Positions 37,215-47,512 of a stretch of DNA of 64,000 nucleotides are shown here, one piece after another. Under the pieces are notes generated by a model. The model ran no database searches and was not told the origin of the DNA. It saw nothing but the letters and a program-made list of their open reading frames with translations. Numbering within the stretch: position 1 is the first letter of the stretch; every line of letters begins with the position of its first letter. The DNA is from an uncultured Caulobacterales bacterium (GTDB lineage Bacteria > Pseudomonadota > Alphaproteobacteria > Caulobacterales > Caulobacteraceae). The position numbers and the translations under genes were made by a program. Where the stretch lies: contig CAISEP010000006.1 in the NCBI GenBank assembly GCA_903884425.1, forward strand, positions 62,001 through 126,000, written 5' to 3'.

Positions 37215-37991
37215 TTGTCCGCCGATGACACCTGGACCGTTGCCGGTCGCACCTTCCGGTCGCGCCTGATCGTGGGCACCGGCAAGTACAAGGACTACGC
37301 CACCAATGCCGCCGCCGCCGAGGCCGCCGGGGCCGAGATCGTCACCGTGGCCGTCCGGCGGGTCAATCTCACCGACCCCAGCCAGCCGATGCTGGTGGAC
37401 TATGTGAAGCCCGACCGCTTCACCTATCTGCCCAACACCGCGGGCTGCTTCACCGGCGAGGAGGCCGTGCGCACCCTGCGGCTGGCCCGGGAGGCGGGGG
37501 GCTGGACCCTGGTCAAGCTCGAGGTCCTGTCCGATCCCAAGACCCTCTATCCCGATATGGAGGAGACCCTGCGGGCCCTGAAGCTGCTGGTGGCCGAGGG
37601 CTTCGACGTGATGGTCTACTGCACGGACGACCCGGTCTATGCCCGCAAGCTGGAGGCGGCGGGGGCCGTGGCCATCATGCCCCTCGGGGCCCCCATCGGC
37701 TCGGGGCTGGGCATCCAGAACCGGGTGAACATCCGCCTGATCGTGGAGCAGGCGACGGTTCCGGTGCTGGTGGATGCCGGTGTGGGCACGGCCTCCGATG
37801 CGGCCATCGGCATGGAGCTGGGCTGCGACGCCATCCTGATGAACACCGCCATCGCCGAGGCCCGGGACCCGATCCTGATGGCCAGCGCCATGAAGCATGC
37901 GGTCATTGCCGGGCGGGAGGCCTATCTGGCCGGGCGCATGCCTCGGCGGATGTATGCCGACCCCTCCAGCCCGCTGGCGGGTCTGATCTGA
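37215..37991 (+). CDS. thiG: Thiazole synthase ThiG
   Basis: ThiG condenses deoxyxylulose phosphate, dehydroglycine and ThiS-thiocarboxylate into the thiazole phosphate. It is a 258-residue TIM barrel with [22 protein letters not shown], the Schiff-base Lys region TLVKLEVL, and [26 protein letters not shown]. The best start is TTG 37215: a GGAGG lies seven bases upstream and no in-frame ATG is available. Same strand as thiS. Confidence 0.93.
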   Translation: MSADDTWTVAGRTFRSRLIVGTGKYKDYATNAAAAEAAGAEIVTVAVRRVNLTDPSQPMLVDYVKPDRFTYLPNTAGCFTGEEAVRTLRLAREAGGWTLVKLEVLSDPKTLYPDMEETLRALKLLVAEGFDVMVYCTDDPVYARKLEAAGAVAIMPLGAPIGSGLGIQNRVNIRLIVEQATVPVLVDAGVGTASDAAIGMELGCDAILMNTAIAEARDPILMASAMKHAVIAGREAYLAGRMPRRMYADPSSPLAGLI

Positions 37992-38166
37992 GGACCGCCA
38001 GCGGCCGGTCCGTGCGGAACTTGGTCACATTCCCGCCGCGAACATGAATGAAATGAGGGGGATGAGATCATCTGCCGTTCATGTTCGATCGGCTAGATAT
38101 CCCTTCGTCGCTGCGGACTTCCGCTCGACACCCACGATTTGTGAATGCGCTGAAGAGGGCCACCAC

Positions 38167-38778
38167 ATGTACAAGAAAGTCCTGACCGCGGGTCTGGCCG
38201 CGGTTCTCAGCCTGGGGGCGCTCTCGGTTGCGACCGGCGCTTCGGCCCAGAGCTATGACAGTGCCTGCCGCAAGGCGAATTCGGCACAGAATACCGAGGG
38301 CACCGTCGTCGGCGGCGTGGCCGGGGCCGTGATCGGCGGGGCCGTCAGCGGCCACCGCCAGAAGACCCAGGGTGCCATCCTGGGCGGTCTGGCCGGTGCG
38401 CTGGTCGGCAATTCGGTTGCCCGGGCCAACGACCATCCGTGCCCCCCCGGCTATGAGTATGCCCCGCCGCCGCCGCCGCCCCCGCCGCCGCCCCGCTATG
38501 TCGGCCCGCCTCCGGGCGACTTCTGGTACGGCGCGCCGGAGGATCCGCATGAACGGGTCGACTTCCTCAAGCGCCGGATCGACGCGGACAACCGCGACGG
38601 CGTCCTGTCGCCCCGGGAATATGCCCACCTGAGCGACCGGCTGGACGACATCCGCCGCCAGGAGCACGAGATGCGCGAGCGCAACGGCGGCCGTCTCTTC
38701 CCCGAAGAGCGTGACGCCCTCTATCGTCGGCTGAACGACCTCAGCCACCGCATCGAGCAGGTCGAACGGGCCTACTGA
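38167..38778 (+). CDS. Glycine-zipper 2TM envelope protein
   Basis: A 203-residue exported protein: signal peptide (TAGLAAVLSLGALSVATG, cleavage after ASA), two glycine-zipper segments (GTVVGGVAGAVIGGAVSG and GAILGGLAGALVGNSVA), a run of about ten prolines near residue 100, then a charged helical C-terminal half (HERVDFLKRRIDADNRDGVL; YRRLNDLSHRIEQVERAY) of about 80 residues. The start has GAGG about nine bases upstream. Family members are outer-envelope proteins of unclear role (17-kDa antigen type). Confidence 0.82.
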   Translation: MYKKVLTAGLAAVLSLGALSVATGASAQSYDSACRKANSAQNTEGTVVGGVAGAVIGGAVSGHRQKTQGAILGGLAGALVGNSVARANDHPCPPGYEYAPPPPPPPPPPRYVGPPPGDFWYGAPEDPHERVDFLKRRIDADNRDGVLSPREYAHLSDRLDDIRRQEHEMRERNGGRLFPEERDALYRRLNDLSHRIEQVERAY

Positions 38779-38801
38779 TCCGGCGACCTGTCTGAAAATG
38801 C

Positions 38802-38838
38802 GGACGCCCGCCGATCCTCCCCGGACCGGCGGGCGTCC
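38802..38838 (-). terminator. Terminator between convergent glycine-zipper gene and lepA
   Basis: A perfect 12-bp stem, GGACGCCCGCCG (38802-38813) with CGGCGGGCGTCC (38827-38838). On the minus strand the stem is followed by GCATTTTC, serving lepA; on the plus strand only a short TGCGTTT follows, so it may act in both directions. Confidence 0.7.
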
Positions 38839-38864
38839 TGCGTTTGCGGCCAAGGCGATGCGGC

Positions 38865-40667
<1,803 letters not shown>

Positions 40668-40739
40668 GGGGCTGCGCTTATCACCGGCCATGCCCGCCGC
40701 CAAGCGCGCGTGGATCGTCAGCAGGGATCGTCAGCAGGG

Positions 40740-40754
40740 TTAACGAGGTTTTAA
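40740..40754. promoter_or_regulatory. CtrA-binding box (TTAA-N7-TTAA)
   Basis: TTAACGAGGTTTTAA is an exact match to the CtrA consensus TTAA-N7-TTAA. It lies in the lepA-eipA divergent region, 91 bases before the eipA start and 73 before lepA. CtrA is the cell-cycle master regulator of Caulobacterales, and Brucella eipA is reported to be directly activated by CtrA. Confidence 0.7.
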
Positions 40755-40844
40755 GCGGGGCGGGGGACCCTGTTTCGACTCAATGCTGCGGCAAAGGACG
40801 CTGTCGGCAGGGGTCTGCCGGTAGCAGTTGCAGGAGAGTCGGAC

Positions 40845-41603
40845 TTGGACAGACGCGCCCTCATCGTTTCGGGAGTGAGCCTGCTGGGCATGGGTGCCAC
40901 GCGCAGCTTTGCGCAACAGCCGGTGGCCGACCAGGATCGCGGGATCATCTCCCAGAACGCCCTGGCCCCGGTGGGGCAGACCCCGCCGACCGCCGCGCCG
41001 AATGCCCGGATGGCGTCCATGGACCCGGGCGGGGCACAGTCGACCCCGCCGTCCGGTGCCACGGGCACGGAAGCCATGCCCCCCGCCGGTGCCCCGCGCT
41101 ACAGCAATTCCGAAAAGGCCGAGAGCTACGGCAAGGACGAGATCGTCCACGCGGCCTCGGACTTCCTGGGGGTGACGGCTGAGGCGGCGGGCTCCGCCAT
41201 CGAGCGGATCTTCGCCGAAAATGGCCGACCCACCGGCTATATCGCAGGCGAGGAGACGGCCGCGGCCATCACCGTCGGCCTGCGCTATGGCAAGGGCCTG
41301 CTCTACATGAAGAACCGGCCGACCCAGCGGGTGTTCTGGCAGGGGCCGTCCATCGGCTTCGACCTGCGCATCAATGCCAGCCGGGTGTTCACCCTGTGCT
41401 ACAATCTCCAGTACCCGGACGCGATCTTCCAGCGGTTCCCGGGGGTGGAGGGCTCGGCCTATTTCATCGGCGGGCTGGGAGTGAACTACCAGCGGGCCAG
41501 CGACATCACCCTGGCCCCCGTCCGGGCAGGGGTCGGCATGGGGGCCGGTGCCAATGTGGGCTATCTGGCCTACAGCCGCAGGCGAAACTGGCTGCCGTTC
41601 TGA
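40845..41603 (+). CDS. eipA: Envelope integrity protein EipA (DUF1134)
   Basis: A 252-residue periplasmic protein. A Tat/Sec-like leader (DRRALIVSGVSLLGMGATRSFA) is followed by about 75 low-complexity residues and the DUF1134 domain (AAITVGLRYGKGLLYMKN; PSIGFDLRINASRVFTLCYNL; YFIGGLGVNYQRAS). Brucella EipA is an eight-stranded beta-barrel needed for envelope-stress resistance. The start is TTG 40845 with AGGAG nine bases upstream; no in-frame ATG precedes the leader. Two glycosyltransferases follow. Confidence 0.88.
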   Translation: MDRRALIVSGVSLLGMGATRSFAQQPVADQDRGIISQNALAPVGQTPPTAAPNARMASMDPGGAQSTPPSGATGTEAMPPAGAPRYSNSEKAESYGKDEIVHAASDFLGVTAEAAGSAIERIFAENGRPTGYIAGEETAAAITVGLRYGKGLLYMKNRPTQRVFWQGPSIGFDLRINASRVFTLCYNLQYPDAIFQRFPGVEGSAYFIGGLGVNYQRASDITLAPVRAGVGMGAGANVGYLAYSRRRNWLPF

Positions 41604-41649
41604 GGTTGGCCTTGCCGGGGCACTGGACCTTGCCGCCAAGATCGCCCAA

Positions 41650-42834
41650 GTGACGCCGGTGACCCAGTTGCCCGCCGACTTCACCCTCCTGCAGATCACC
41701 CCCGCCCTGGATACGGGCGGGGTGGAGCAGACGACCCTCGACATGGCGAGGGCCGTGACCGAGGCGGGGGGCCGCGCCCTGGTGGCGTCCCGCGGCGGTC
41801 GGCTGGAGGACGAACTCGCCCGCCGGGGCGGGGAGCTGGTCCGGATGGACATGGCCACCAAGAACCCGCTGACCATGCTGCGCAATGCCCGTCGGCTGCG
41901 CTCGCTGATCCGGGACGAACGGGTGAGCCTCGTGCACATCCGCTCCCGCGCCCCGGCCTTCGCCGCCCTGGCCGCCGCCCGGGCCGAGGGGGTGCCGGTG
42001 GTGACCACTTATCACGGGGTCTACAATGCCCGCTCGGCGCTGAAGCGCTGGTACAATGGCGTGATGGTCCGCGGGGACTTCACCATCGCCAATTCCGACT
42101 TCACCCGGGCCCATGTCCTGGCAACCCATGCGGTCGATCCGGCCCGGGTCCGGTCCATTCCCCGGGGTGTCGATCTGGCCCGCTTCGACCCCGATGCCGT
42201 GCCGGAGGCGCGGGTCCGGGCCCTGCGCGCCCGGTGGGGCCTCTCCGCCGACGAGACACGGACGGTCTTCCTGCTGGCCGGTCGCCTGACCCGCTGGAAG
42301 GGGCAGGAGCTGGTGATCCGCGCCCTCGGGGCCGCACGGATGGCCGGTGGGCCGGAGATGATCCTGGTCCTGGCCGGAGATGACCAGGGTCGCCACGACT
42401 ATACCGCCTCCCTGCGCGCCCTGGCGGAGCTGGAAGGGGTGGGGGAGGCGGTGCGGATCGTCGGACATTGCGCGGACATGCCTGCGGCCTATCTGGCGGC
42501 GGATTTCGCCCTGTCCCCGTCCCTGGAGCCGGAAGCCTTCGGCCGCACGGCGGTGGAGCCCCAGGCCATGGGCCGCCCGGTCCTGGCCGCGGCCCACGGG
42601 GGAACGGCCGAAACGGTGGTGGACGGGGAGACGGGCTGGCTGGTCGCCCCGGGGTCCCTGACGGACTGGGCCTCCGCGCTCACCACGGCGGCCCTGTCCC
42701 CGCCGGAGACCCGTGCCCGGATGGGGGCGGCCGGTCGGGCGCGGGCCCGGCAGCTCTACGGCCTCGACGTCATGTGCGACGCCACCCTGGACGTCTATGC
42801 CCGCGTCCTGGCCGGGCAGGCCGGCGCGACATGA
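41650..42834 (+). CDS. Glycosyltransferase family 4 (LPS/exopolysaccharide type)
   Basis: A 394-residue GT-B glycosyltransferase. N-terminal Rossmann half with TPALDTGGVEQTTLDMARA; C-terminal donor-binding half with LAGRLTRWKGQELVIRALG and the family-4 signature around PEAFGRTAVEPQAMGRPV (the E-x7-E motif). The start is uncertain: GTG 41650 is chosen, 46 bases after eipA, with TTG and a second GTG nearby. It overlaps the next gene by four bases (ATGA). Likely adds a sugar to LPS core or another envelope glycan; the sugar is not predictable. Confidence 0.85.
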   Translation: MTPVTQLPADFTLLQITPALDTGGVEQTTLDMARAVTEAGGRALVASRGGRLEDELARRGGELVRMDMATKNPLTMLRNARRLRSLIRDERVSLVHIRSRAPAFAALAAARAEGVPVVTTYHGVYNARSALKRWYNGVMVRGDFTIANSDFTRAHVLATHAVDPARVRSIPRGVDLARFDPDAVPEARVRALRARWGLSADETRTVFLLAGRLTRWKGQELVIRALGAARMAGGPEMILVLAGDDQGRHDYTASLRALAELEGVGEAVRIVGHCADMPAAYLAADFALSPSLEPEAFGRTAVEPQAMGRPVLAAAHGGTAETVVDGETGWLVAPGSLTDWASALTTAALSPPETRARMGAAGRARARQLYGLDVMCDATLDVYARVLAGQAGAT

Positions 42835-43790
42835 AGATCCTCGTCATCAAGCTGGCGGCGCTGGGGGACGTGGTCCTGGCCTTCTCCGCCATGAAGCGCA
42901 TCCGCCTCGCCCATCCGCAGGCGGAGATCACGCTGCTGACCACGCCCCCCTATGCGGGCCTGGCCCAGGCCAGCGGCCTGTTCGACCATGTGGAGACCGA
43001 CGGCCGGCCCCGGGCGTTCAAGGACCTCGTCGCCCTGATCGCCCGTCTGCGGCGGCAGAGGTACGACCTGGTCTACGATCTGCAGACCTCCAGCCGCTCC
43101 AGCCGGTATTTCCACGCCCTGTGGCCCCATCGGCCCCGATGGTCCGGCATCGCCCGCGGTGCGGCCCTGCGGCACACCAACCCCCAGCGGACCCGGATGC
43201 ACACGCTGGAGCGTCAGGCCGACCAGCTGAAGGCGGCGGGGATCTGGCCCGATGCCCCCACGGCCCCCGGCACAGCCCCGCCGCCGGACCTGGGCTTCAT
43301 GCTGCAGTCGGACGCGCCGCACCTGTCGCCGGCCCATTTCGGTCTTGCGCCGCCCTATGCCCTGCTGGTGCCCGGGGCCTCGCCCCACCGGCCGGAAAAG
43401 CGCTGGCCCGCGGCGCACTATGCCGCCCTGTCCCGGGCCCTGATGGCCAACGGCCTCACCGTCGCCGTGATCGGGGCCGGGGCCGAGGCCGCCCTGGCCG
43501 AGGAGATCGCCGCCGGCTGTCCCGGCGTGGTCAATCTGGTGGGACGGACCGACTTCGCCCAGGTCGCCGCCCTGGCCGCCCGGGCGGCTGTGGTGGTGGG
43601 CAATGACACCGGACCGACCCATCTGGCCGCTGCGGCCGGGGCCCCGACGGTGGTGCTGTTCTCCCACGCCTCCGACCCGGCCCTGTGCGCCCCCCGCGGG
43701 CCGCAGGTGGTGGTCCTGCGCCGCCCCAGTCTGGACGCCCTTGATGTCGATGCGGTCACACAGGCGATCAAAACACTGCGCCCGTCTTGA
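42831..43790 (+). CDS. Glycosyltransferase family 9 (heptosyltransferase-like)
   Basis: A 319-residue GT9 protein, the family of ADP-heptose:LPS heptosyltransferases. The N-terminus ILVIKLAALGDVVLAF and the donor-site region LVPGASPHRPEKRWPAAHY, VNLVGRTDF and VGNDTGPTHLAAAAG are family hallmarks. Translationally coupled to the GT4 gene (ATGA). Together with eipA upstream it indicates an envelope glycan locus; the acceptor is unknown. Confidence 0.88.
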   Translation: MKILVIKLAALGDVVLAFSAMKRIRLAHPQAEITLLTTPPYAGLAQASGLFDHVETDGRPRAFKDLVALIARLRRQRYDLVYDLQTSSRSSRYFHALWPHRPRWSGIARGAALRHTNPQRTRMHTLERQADQLKAAGIWPDAPTAPGTAPPPDLGFMLQSDAPHLSPAHFGLAPPYALLVPGASPHRPEKRWPAAHYAALSRALMANGLTVAVIGAGAEAALAEEIAAGCPGVVNLVGRTDFAQVAALAARAAVVVGNDTGPTHLAAAAGAPTVVLFSHASDPALCAPRGPQVVVLRRPSLDALDVDAVTQAIKTLRPS

Positions 43791-43881
43791 ACGGCAAATA
43801 AATATTTTCCATGTCTAATCCGCCGGACTCGGGTACTATCCGAGCGGAACATGCCCACCAACAGTCTCAGGAGACGACCCT

Positions 43882-44415
43882 ATTCGCCGCCCAATGCAAA
43901 CCCCGCCGACCAAGGACGGTCCGCGCATCAATGATGAAATACGCGTTCCCCGGGTGCTTCTGATCGATCAGAACGGCGAAAAACAGGGTGTCATGCCGAC
44001 CCAGTCGGCCCTCGAGGCAGCGGAGGAGGCCGGGCTTGACCTGGTCGAGGTCTCTCCGAATTCCGATCCTCCCGTCTGCAAGATCCTGGACTACGGCAAG
44101 TACAAGTTCCAGGAGCAGAAGAAGAAGAACGAGGCGCGCAAGCGCCAGAAGGTCGTGGAGATCAAGGAAATCAAGCTTCGGCCGAATATCGACACCCATG
44201 ACTATGAGGTGAAGGCCAAGGCGATGAACCGCTTCTTCGAGGAAGGCGACAAGGTCAAGGTGACCCTGCGCTTCCGCGGACGGGAACTGGCCCACCCGGA
44301 ACTGGGCATGAAGCTGCTTCAGCAGGTCCGCGCCGACTTCGACCCGATCGCCAAGGTCGAGTACGAGCCGCGCATGGAAGGCAAGCAGATGATCATGATC
44401 CTCGCCCCGCGCTGA
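43882..44415 (+). CDS. infC: Translation initiation factor IF-3, with AUU start
   Basis: IF-3 controls start-codon selection and ribosome recycling. From the ATG at 43894 the protein would be 173 residues ([15 protein letters not shown]). An in-frame ATT at 43882 adds MRRP and sits eight bases after a strong AGGAG (43869-43873), while the ATG lies 20 bases from it. AUU as the infC start is the known autoregulatory device (E. coli IF-3 represses its own AUU-initiated gene). I therefore annotate 177 residues. The body has [20 protein letters not shown], the Lys-rich linker, and [18 protein letters not shown]. Confidence 0.9.
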   Translation: MRRPMQTPPTKDGPRINDEIRVPRVLLIDQNGEKQGVMPTQSALEAAEEAGLDLVEVSPNSDPPVCKILDYGKYKFQEQKKKNEARKRQKVVEIKEIKLRPNIDTHDYEVKAKAMNRFFEEGDKVKVTLRFRGRELAHPELGMKLLQQVRADFDPIAKVEYEPRMEGKQMIMILAPR

Positions 44416-44436
44416 GGGCGGATCGACAGGCCGGGA

Positions 44437-45405
44437 TCAGTGATCCCGGTCGTTCTTCCTCGTATGGTCGATCACCCGGTTGCCGTAGAGATGGACGGTC
44501 TCGGCCTCGATGGCGAGGCGGTCCTTCTTCTTCGGTGTCGCGGTGGTGAGCGCCGTGAGGATCTCGTGCAGCTGGCGGACGATGGCGTCCTTCTGCCACA
44601 CCCCGGCGAACTGCTCGATCGCCGCACGGGCGGCATGGCTCTTTTCCTTGTCTGTCATCCGGCGCGTCAGGGTAGGGCGGGGCGGCGCGACGTAGTCGCC
44701 CAGCTTCCCCTTCCCGCAGTCGCAGGTCAGTCGGCGCGTCGGCGCGTCGGTGCCTGAGCCATGACCATGTCCATGGCCGCCTGCCGCCCCGCCGCCCGTG
44801 ATGATGATGGTCTGTCCGCCGGCCGCGACCGCAGAGGCAGCCGCGCCCCCGCCTGCCGCGGAGGCCGACGCCACGGGGCCGTTGGGTTGGGGGTGCGGCT
44901 GGGGTGTCGGCGGTTCGGGCGGGTGGCCTCCGGCCGGGCCGTTGCGCTTGTCGCAGTTGAAGCCCGTGCAGAGCAGTTCCTGGGCGACTTCGCCCTTGGC
45001 CACGTCATCCAGGGCCTTGGCCGCCGCAGAGACGGGGCCCATGAACCGCATCAGCGGGCCGAGGTGGTCCGAAACCTTTCGGTGAAGCGCCTGGGCCTCG
45101 CTGGCCTTGGCATCTCCGGTCGCCAGCAGGGCCCTTTCCAGGGCCTCGCGGACATCTTCATAGATGGCAAGGATGGATTCTCTGATCCTTGTCCTTGAGT
45201 CATGCTCGATCCGGTCTGCAATGACTCTTGCCGCTATTTGGTAAGTCACGACCGCAGTTATGCAGACACTCAACACGATTTCGATTATCAATTTCCAAGG
45301 TACTGAATAGTAACTGCAGCAGCGATCATCAACGCCGCCCCCGGACAGAAATCCTTCCGTGACAAGGGTGGAAACGGCCCAGAAATCTGAAATTACCGAT
45401 GCCAT
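44437..45405 (-). CDS. Orphan membrane-anchored protein of unknown function between infC and rpmI
   Basis: A 322-residue protein I do not recognise. Residues about 38-60 form one membrane helix (IIEIVLSVCITAVVTYQIAA). A charged helical stretch to about 135 follows, then a Pro-rich segment (EPPTPQPHPQPNG), an Ala/Gly-rich segment, a GGHGHGHGSG His/Gly patch, a CDCGKGK motif, and a helical C-terminal domain (EQFAGVWQKDAIVRQLHEIL). The 5' half and upstream region are visibly richer in A/T than anything nearby, suggesting recent acquisition. It lies antisense inside the infC-rpmI-rplT cluster. No good ribosome-binding site; the start is uncertain. Confidence 0.55.
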   Translation of the reverse strand: MASVISDFWAVSTLVTEGFLSGGGVDDRCCSYYSVPWKLIIEIVLSVCITAVVTYQIAARVIADRIEHDSRTRIRESILAIYEDVREALERALLATGDAKASEAQALHRKVSDHLGPLMRFMGPVSAAAKALDDVAKGEVAQELLCTGFNCDKRNGPAGGHPPEPPTPQPHPQPNGPVASASAAGGGAAASAVAAGGQTIIITGGGAAGGHGHGHGSGTDAPTRRLTCDCGKGKLGDYVAPPRPTLTRRMTDKEKSHAARAAIEQFAGVWQKDAIVRQLHEILTALTTATPKKKDRLAIEAETVHLYGNRVIDHTRKNDRDH

Positions 45406-45573
45406 TATACTCGGACGCCCCCACGTTAACCAAATTTAATATATCCGGACGCCGCGGCTTTGCAATGTCCGATGTGGGAGCGGGACGTGTGTCGATCGGG
45501 CCGTCCGGAGACATTCGGCGCGATGCACCCTTGCTCCCGCGCCGCTTTTCGCGTATCTCCCCGCGCTTCACGG

Positions 45574-45605
45574 AACCGCCTGGCCATTGGCATGCCATGG
45601 CGGTT
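45574..45605 (+). promoter_or_regulatory. Stem-loop in the rpmI leader
   Basis: AACCGCC plus TGGC (45574-45584) pairs with GCCA, one bulged T, and GGCGGTT (45594-45605). It sits 57 bases before the rpmI start, which itself lacks an obvious ribosome-binding site. L20 in other bacteria represses rpmI-rplT via a leader structure; whether this is equivalent is unknown. Confidence 0.35.
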
Positions 45606-45661
45606 CACATGCTGTCTCTTTGAAGAAGGGTGGGTCGCCTAGCCGCGGTCCACAAAGCAAA

Positions 45662-45859
45662 ATGCCGAAGTTGAAGACCAAGTCGGGCGTGAAGAAGCGC
45701 TTCAAGCTCACCGCCTCGGGCAAGGTGAAGGCCGGCGTCGCCGGCAAGCGTCACCGTCTGATCAGCCACAACGCCAAGTACATCCGCTCCAATCGCGGAA
45801 CCAAGGTGATGTCGGATGCAGACGCCAAGATCATCAAGTCGCACATGCCTTACGGCTGA
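45662..45859 (+). CDS. rpmI: 50S ribosomal protein L35
   Basis: A 65-residue basic ribosomal protein: [20 protein letters not shown], ending [12 protein letters not shown], unmistakable for L35. ATG 45662 is preferred over the in-frame upstream start (45587), whose extension is not homologous. It is followed by rplT after 59 bases. Confidence 0.95.
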   Translation: MPKLKTKSGVKKRFKLTASGKVKAGVAGKRHRLISHNAKYIRSNRGTKVMSDADAKIIKSHMPYG

Positions 45860-45918
45860 TCGACCGATCATCCTGCAACGCTTTCATTCCTTCCGATTCC
45901 AGACTGAGGTGACTTGAT

Positions 45919-46275
45919 ATGGCGCGTGTCAAAAGGGGCGTTACGTCCCACGCCAAGCACAAAAAGGTTCTCGAGCAGGCCAAGGGTTTCTATGGCCGCC
46001 GCAAGAACACCATCCGGACCGCCAAGGCCGCCGTCGACAAGGCCGGCCAGTACGCCTATCGCGACCGCAAGGTCCGCAAGCGCGCCTTCCGCGCCCTGTG
46101 GATCCAGCGCATCAACGCGGCTGCGCGTCTCGAGGGCTTTACCTACTCGCAGTTTATCCACGGCCTTGACGTCGCCGGGATCGACATGGACCGCAAGGTG
46201 CTGGCCGATGTGGCCGGTGCGGATCCCGCCGCGTTCAAGGCCATCGCCGACAAGGTGCGCGCCGCCCTGGCCTGA
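45919..46275 (+). CDS. rplT: 50S ribosomal protein L20
   Basis: A 118-residue L20: [57 protein letters not shown]20 is required for early 23S assembly. GAGGTGA lies about eight bases upstream. Co-transcribed with rpmI. Confidence 0.97.
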   Translation: MARVKRGVTSHAKHKKVLEQAKGFYGRRKNTIRTAKAAVDKAGQYAYRDRKVRKRAFRALWIQRINAAARLEGFTYSQFIHGLDVAGIDMDRKVLADVAGADPAAFKAIADKVRAALA

Positions 46276-46294
46276 AGGCTTCCGGCGACCCGCG

Positions 46295-46318
46295 GCGGGA
46301 CCCGGTGACGGGTCCCGC
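46295..46318 (+). promoter_or_regulatory. Hairpin between rplT and pheS
   Basis: A perfect 9-bp stem GCGGGACCC (46295-46303)/GGGTCCCGC (46310-46318), loop GGTGAC, without a strong T-tract. A second small stem CCTCTC-CGC-GAGAGG near 46383-46397 sits next to the G-rich pheS ribosome-binding region. It may attenuate or terminate rplT read-through into pheST. Confidence 0.4.
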
Positions 46319-46419
46319 TCCGGCGCGCATCTTTGACCCCGCCCCGCGAATCGGCCGTCGGCACTGGTCCGGCGGCGCGCTCCCTCTCCGCGAGAGGAGA
46401 GGGGTTGGAGCTGCGAACC

Positions 46420-47493
46420 ATGACGGATCTCGTGACACTTGAAGCCGACCTGCTGGCGCAGGTGGCTGCTGCGGCGGACCTGTCCGCCCTGGACGCCGTG
46501 CGCGTGGCGGCGGTGGGCAAGCAGGGGGCGGTCTCCGCCCTGCTGAAGACCCTGGGCAGCCTGAGCCCGGACGAGCGGCGCGACCGGGGCGGCCAGATCA
46601 ACGGCCTGCGCGACCGGGTGCAGACCGCCCTCAACGACCGCCGCGCTGCGCTGGAAACCGCCGAGCTGGACCGTCGTCTGGCGGCGGAGCGCCTCGACCT
46701 GACCCTGCCGGCCCCCCATGTCCGGCGTGGCGCTGTCCATCCGACCATGCAGGTGATGGACGAGATGATCGCCATCTTCGCCACCCTGGGCTTTGCCGTG
46801 GCCGAGGGGCCGGACATCGAGGACGACTTCCACAACTTCACCGCCCTGAACTTCCCGCCGAAGCACCCGGCGCGGGAGATGCACGACACCTTCTTCTTCG
46901 AGCCGGACGACAAGGGGGAGCGCAAGCTGCTGCGCACCCACACCAGCCCGATGCAGGTGCGCACCATGATCGCGCAGAAGCCGCCGATCCGGATCATCTC
47001 CCCGGGGCGGACCTATCGCTGCGATAGCGACCAGACCCATACCCCCATGTTCCACCAGGTGGAGGGGCTGGTGATCGACCGGAACATCCACATGGGCCAC
47101 CTGAAGTGGACGCTGGAGACCTTCGTCGCCCGCTTCTTCGAGAACGACCAGGTGACCACCCGGTTCCGGCCCCACCACTTCCCCTTCACCGAGCCCTCGG
47201 CGGAAGTGGACGTGCAGTGCGACCGCTCCGGCGGGGAGATCCGCATCGGCCAGGGCACGGACTGGCTGGAGATCCTGGGCTGCGGCATGGTCCATCCGAA
47301 CGTCCTTCGGGCCTGCGGCATCGATCCGGACGAGTTCCAGGGCTTTGCCTTCGGCATGGGCGTGGACCGACTGGGCATGCTGAAATACGGCATGCCGGAC
47401 CTGCGGGACATGTTCGCCTCGGACGTGCGGTGGCTGTCGCACTACGGCTTCTCGGCCTTTGCCGCGCCGAACCCCGCCAGCGGCCTCAGCTGA
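46420..47493 (+). CDS. pheS: Phenylalanyl-tRNA synthetase alpha subunit
   Basis: Catalytic subunit of the alpha2beta2 PheRS. The 357-residue protein has an N-terminal coiled coil and class II motifs: [51 protein letters not shown] (motif 2 region), and [19 protein letters not shown] (motif 3). ATG 46420 has GGAG about nine bases upstream. pheT follows 19 bases later. Confidence 0.96.
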   Translation: MTDLVTLEADLLAQVAAAADLSALDAVRVAAVGKQGAVSALLKTLGSLSPDERRDRGGQINGLRDRVQTALNDRRAALETAELDRRLAAERLDLTLPAPHVRRGAVHPTMQVMDEMIAIFATLGFAVAEGPDIEDDFHNFTALNFPPKHPAREMHDTFFFEPDDKGERKLLRTHTSPMQVRTMIAQKPPIRIISPGRTYRCDSDQTHTPMFHQVEGLVIDRNIHMGHLKWTLETFVARFFENDQVTTRFRPHHFPFTEPSAEVDVQCDRSGGEIRIGQGTDWLEILGCGMVHPNVLRACGIDPDEFQGFAFGMGVDRLGMLKYGMPDLRDMFASDVRWLSHYGFSAFAAPNPASGLS

Positions 47494-47512
47494 GCCGGGA
47501 AGGGATCAGATC

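Noticed and set aside
38020-38050. GGAAC near the glycine-zipper gene as an EcfG general-stress promoter
   Set aside because: No CGTT element at the required 16-17 base distance.
43801-43860. AT-rich stretch before infC as a defined promoter
   Set aside because: TTGAAC and TCTAAT are present, but 21 bases apart, too far for a normal promoter; no better pair was found.
45426-45439. TTAACCAAATTTAA as a CtrA box upstream of the orphan gene
   Set aside because: Spacing is six, not seven; CtrA needs seven. Kept only as an AT-rich curiosity.
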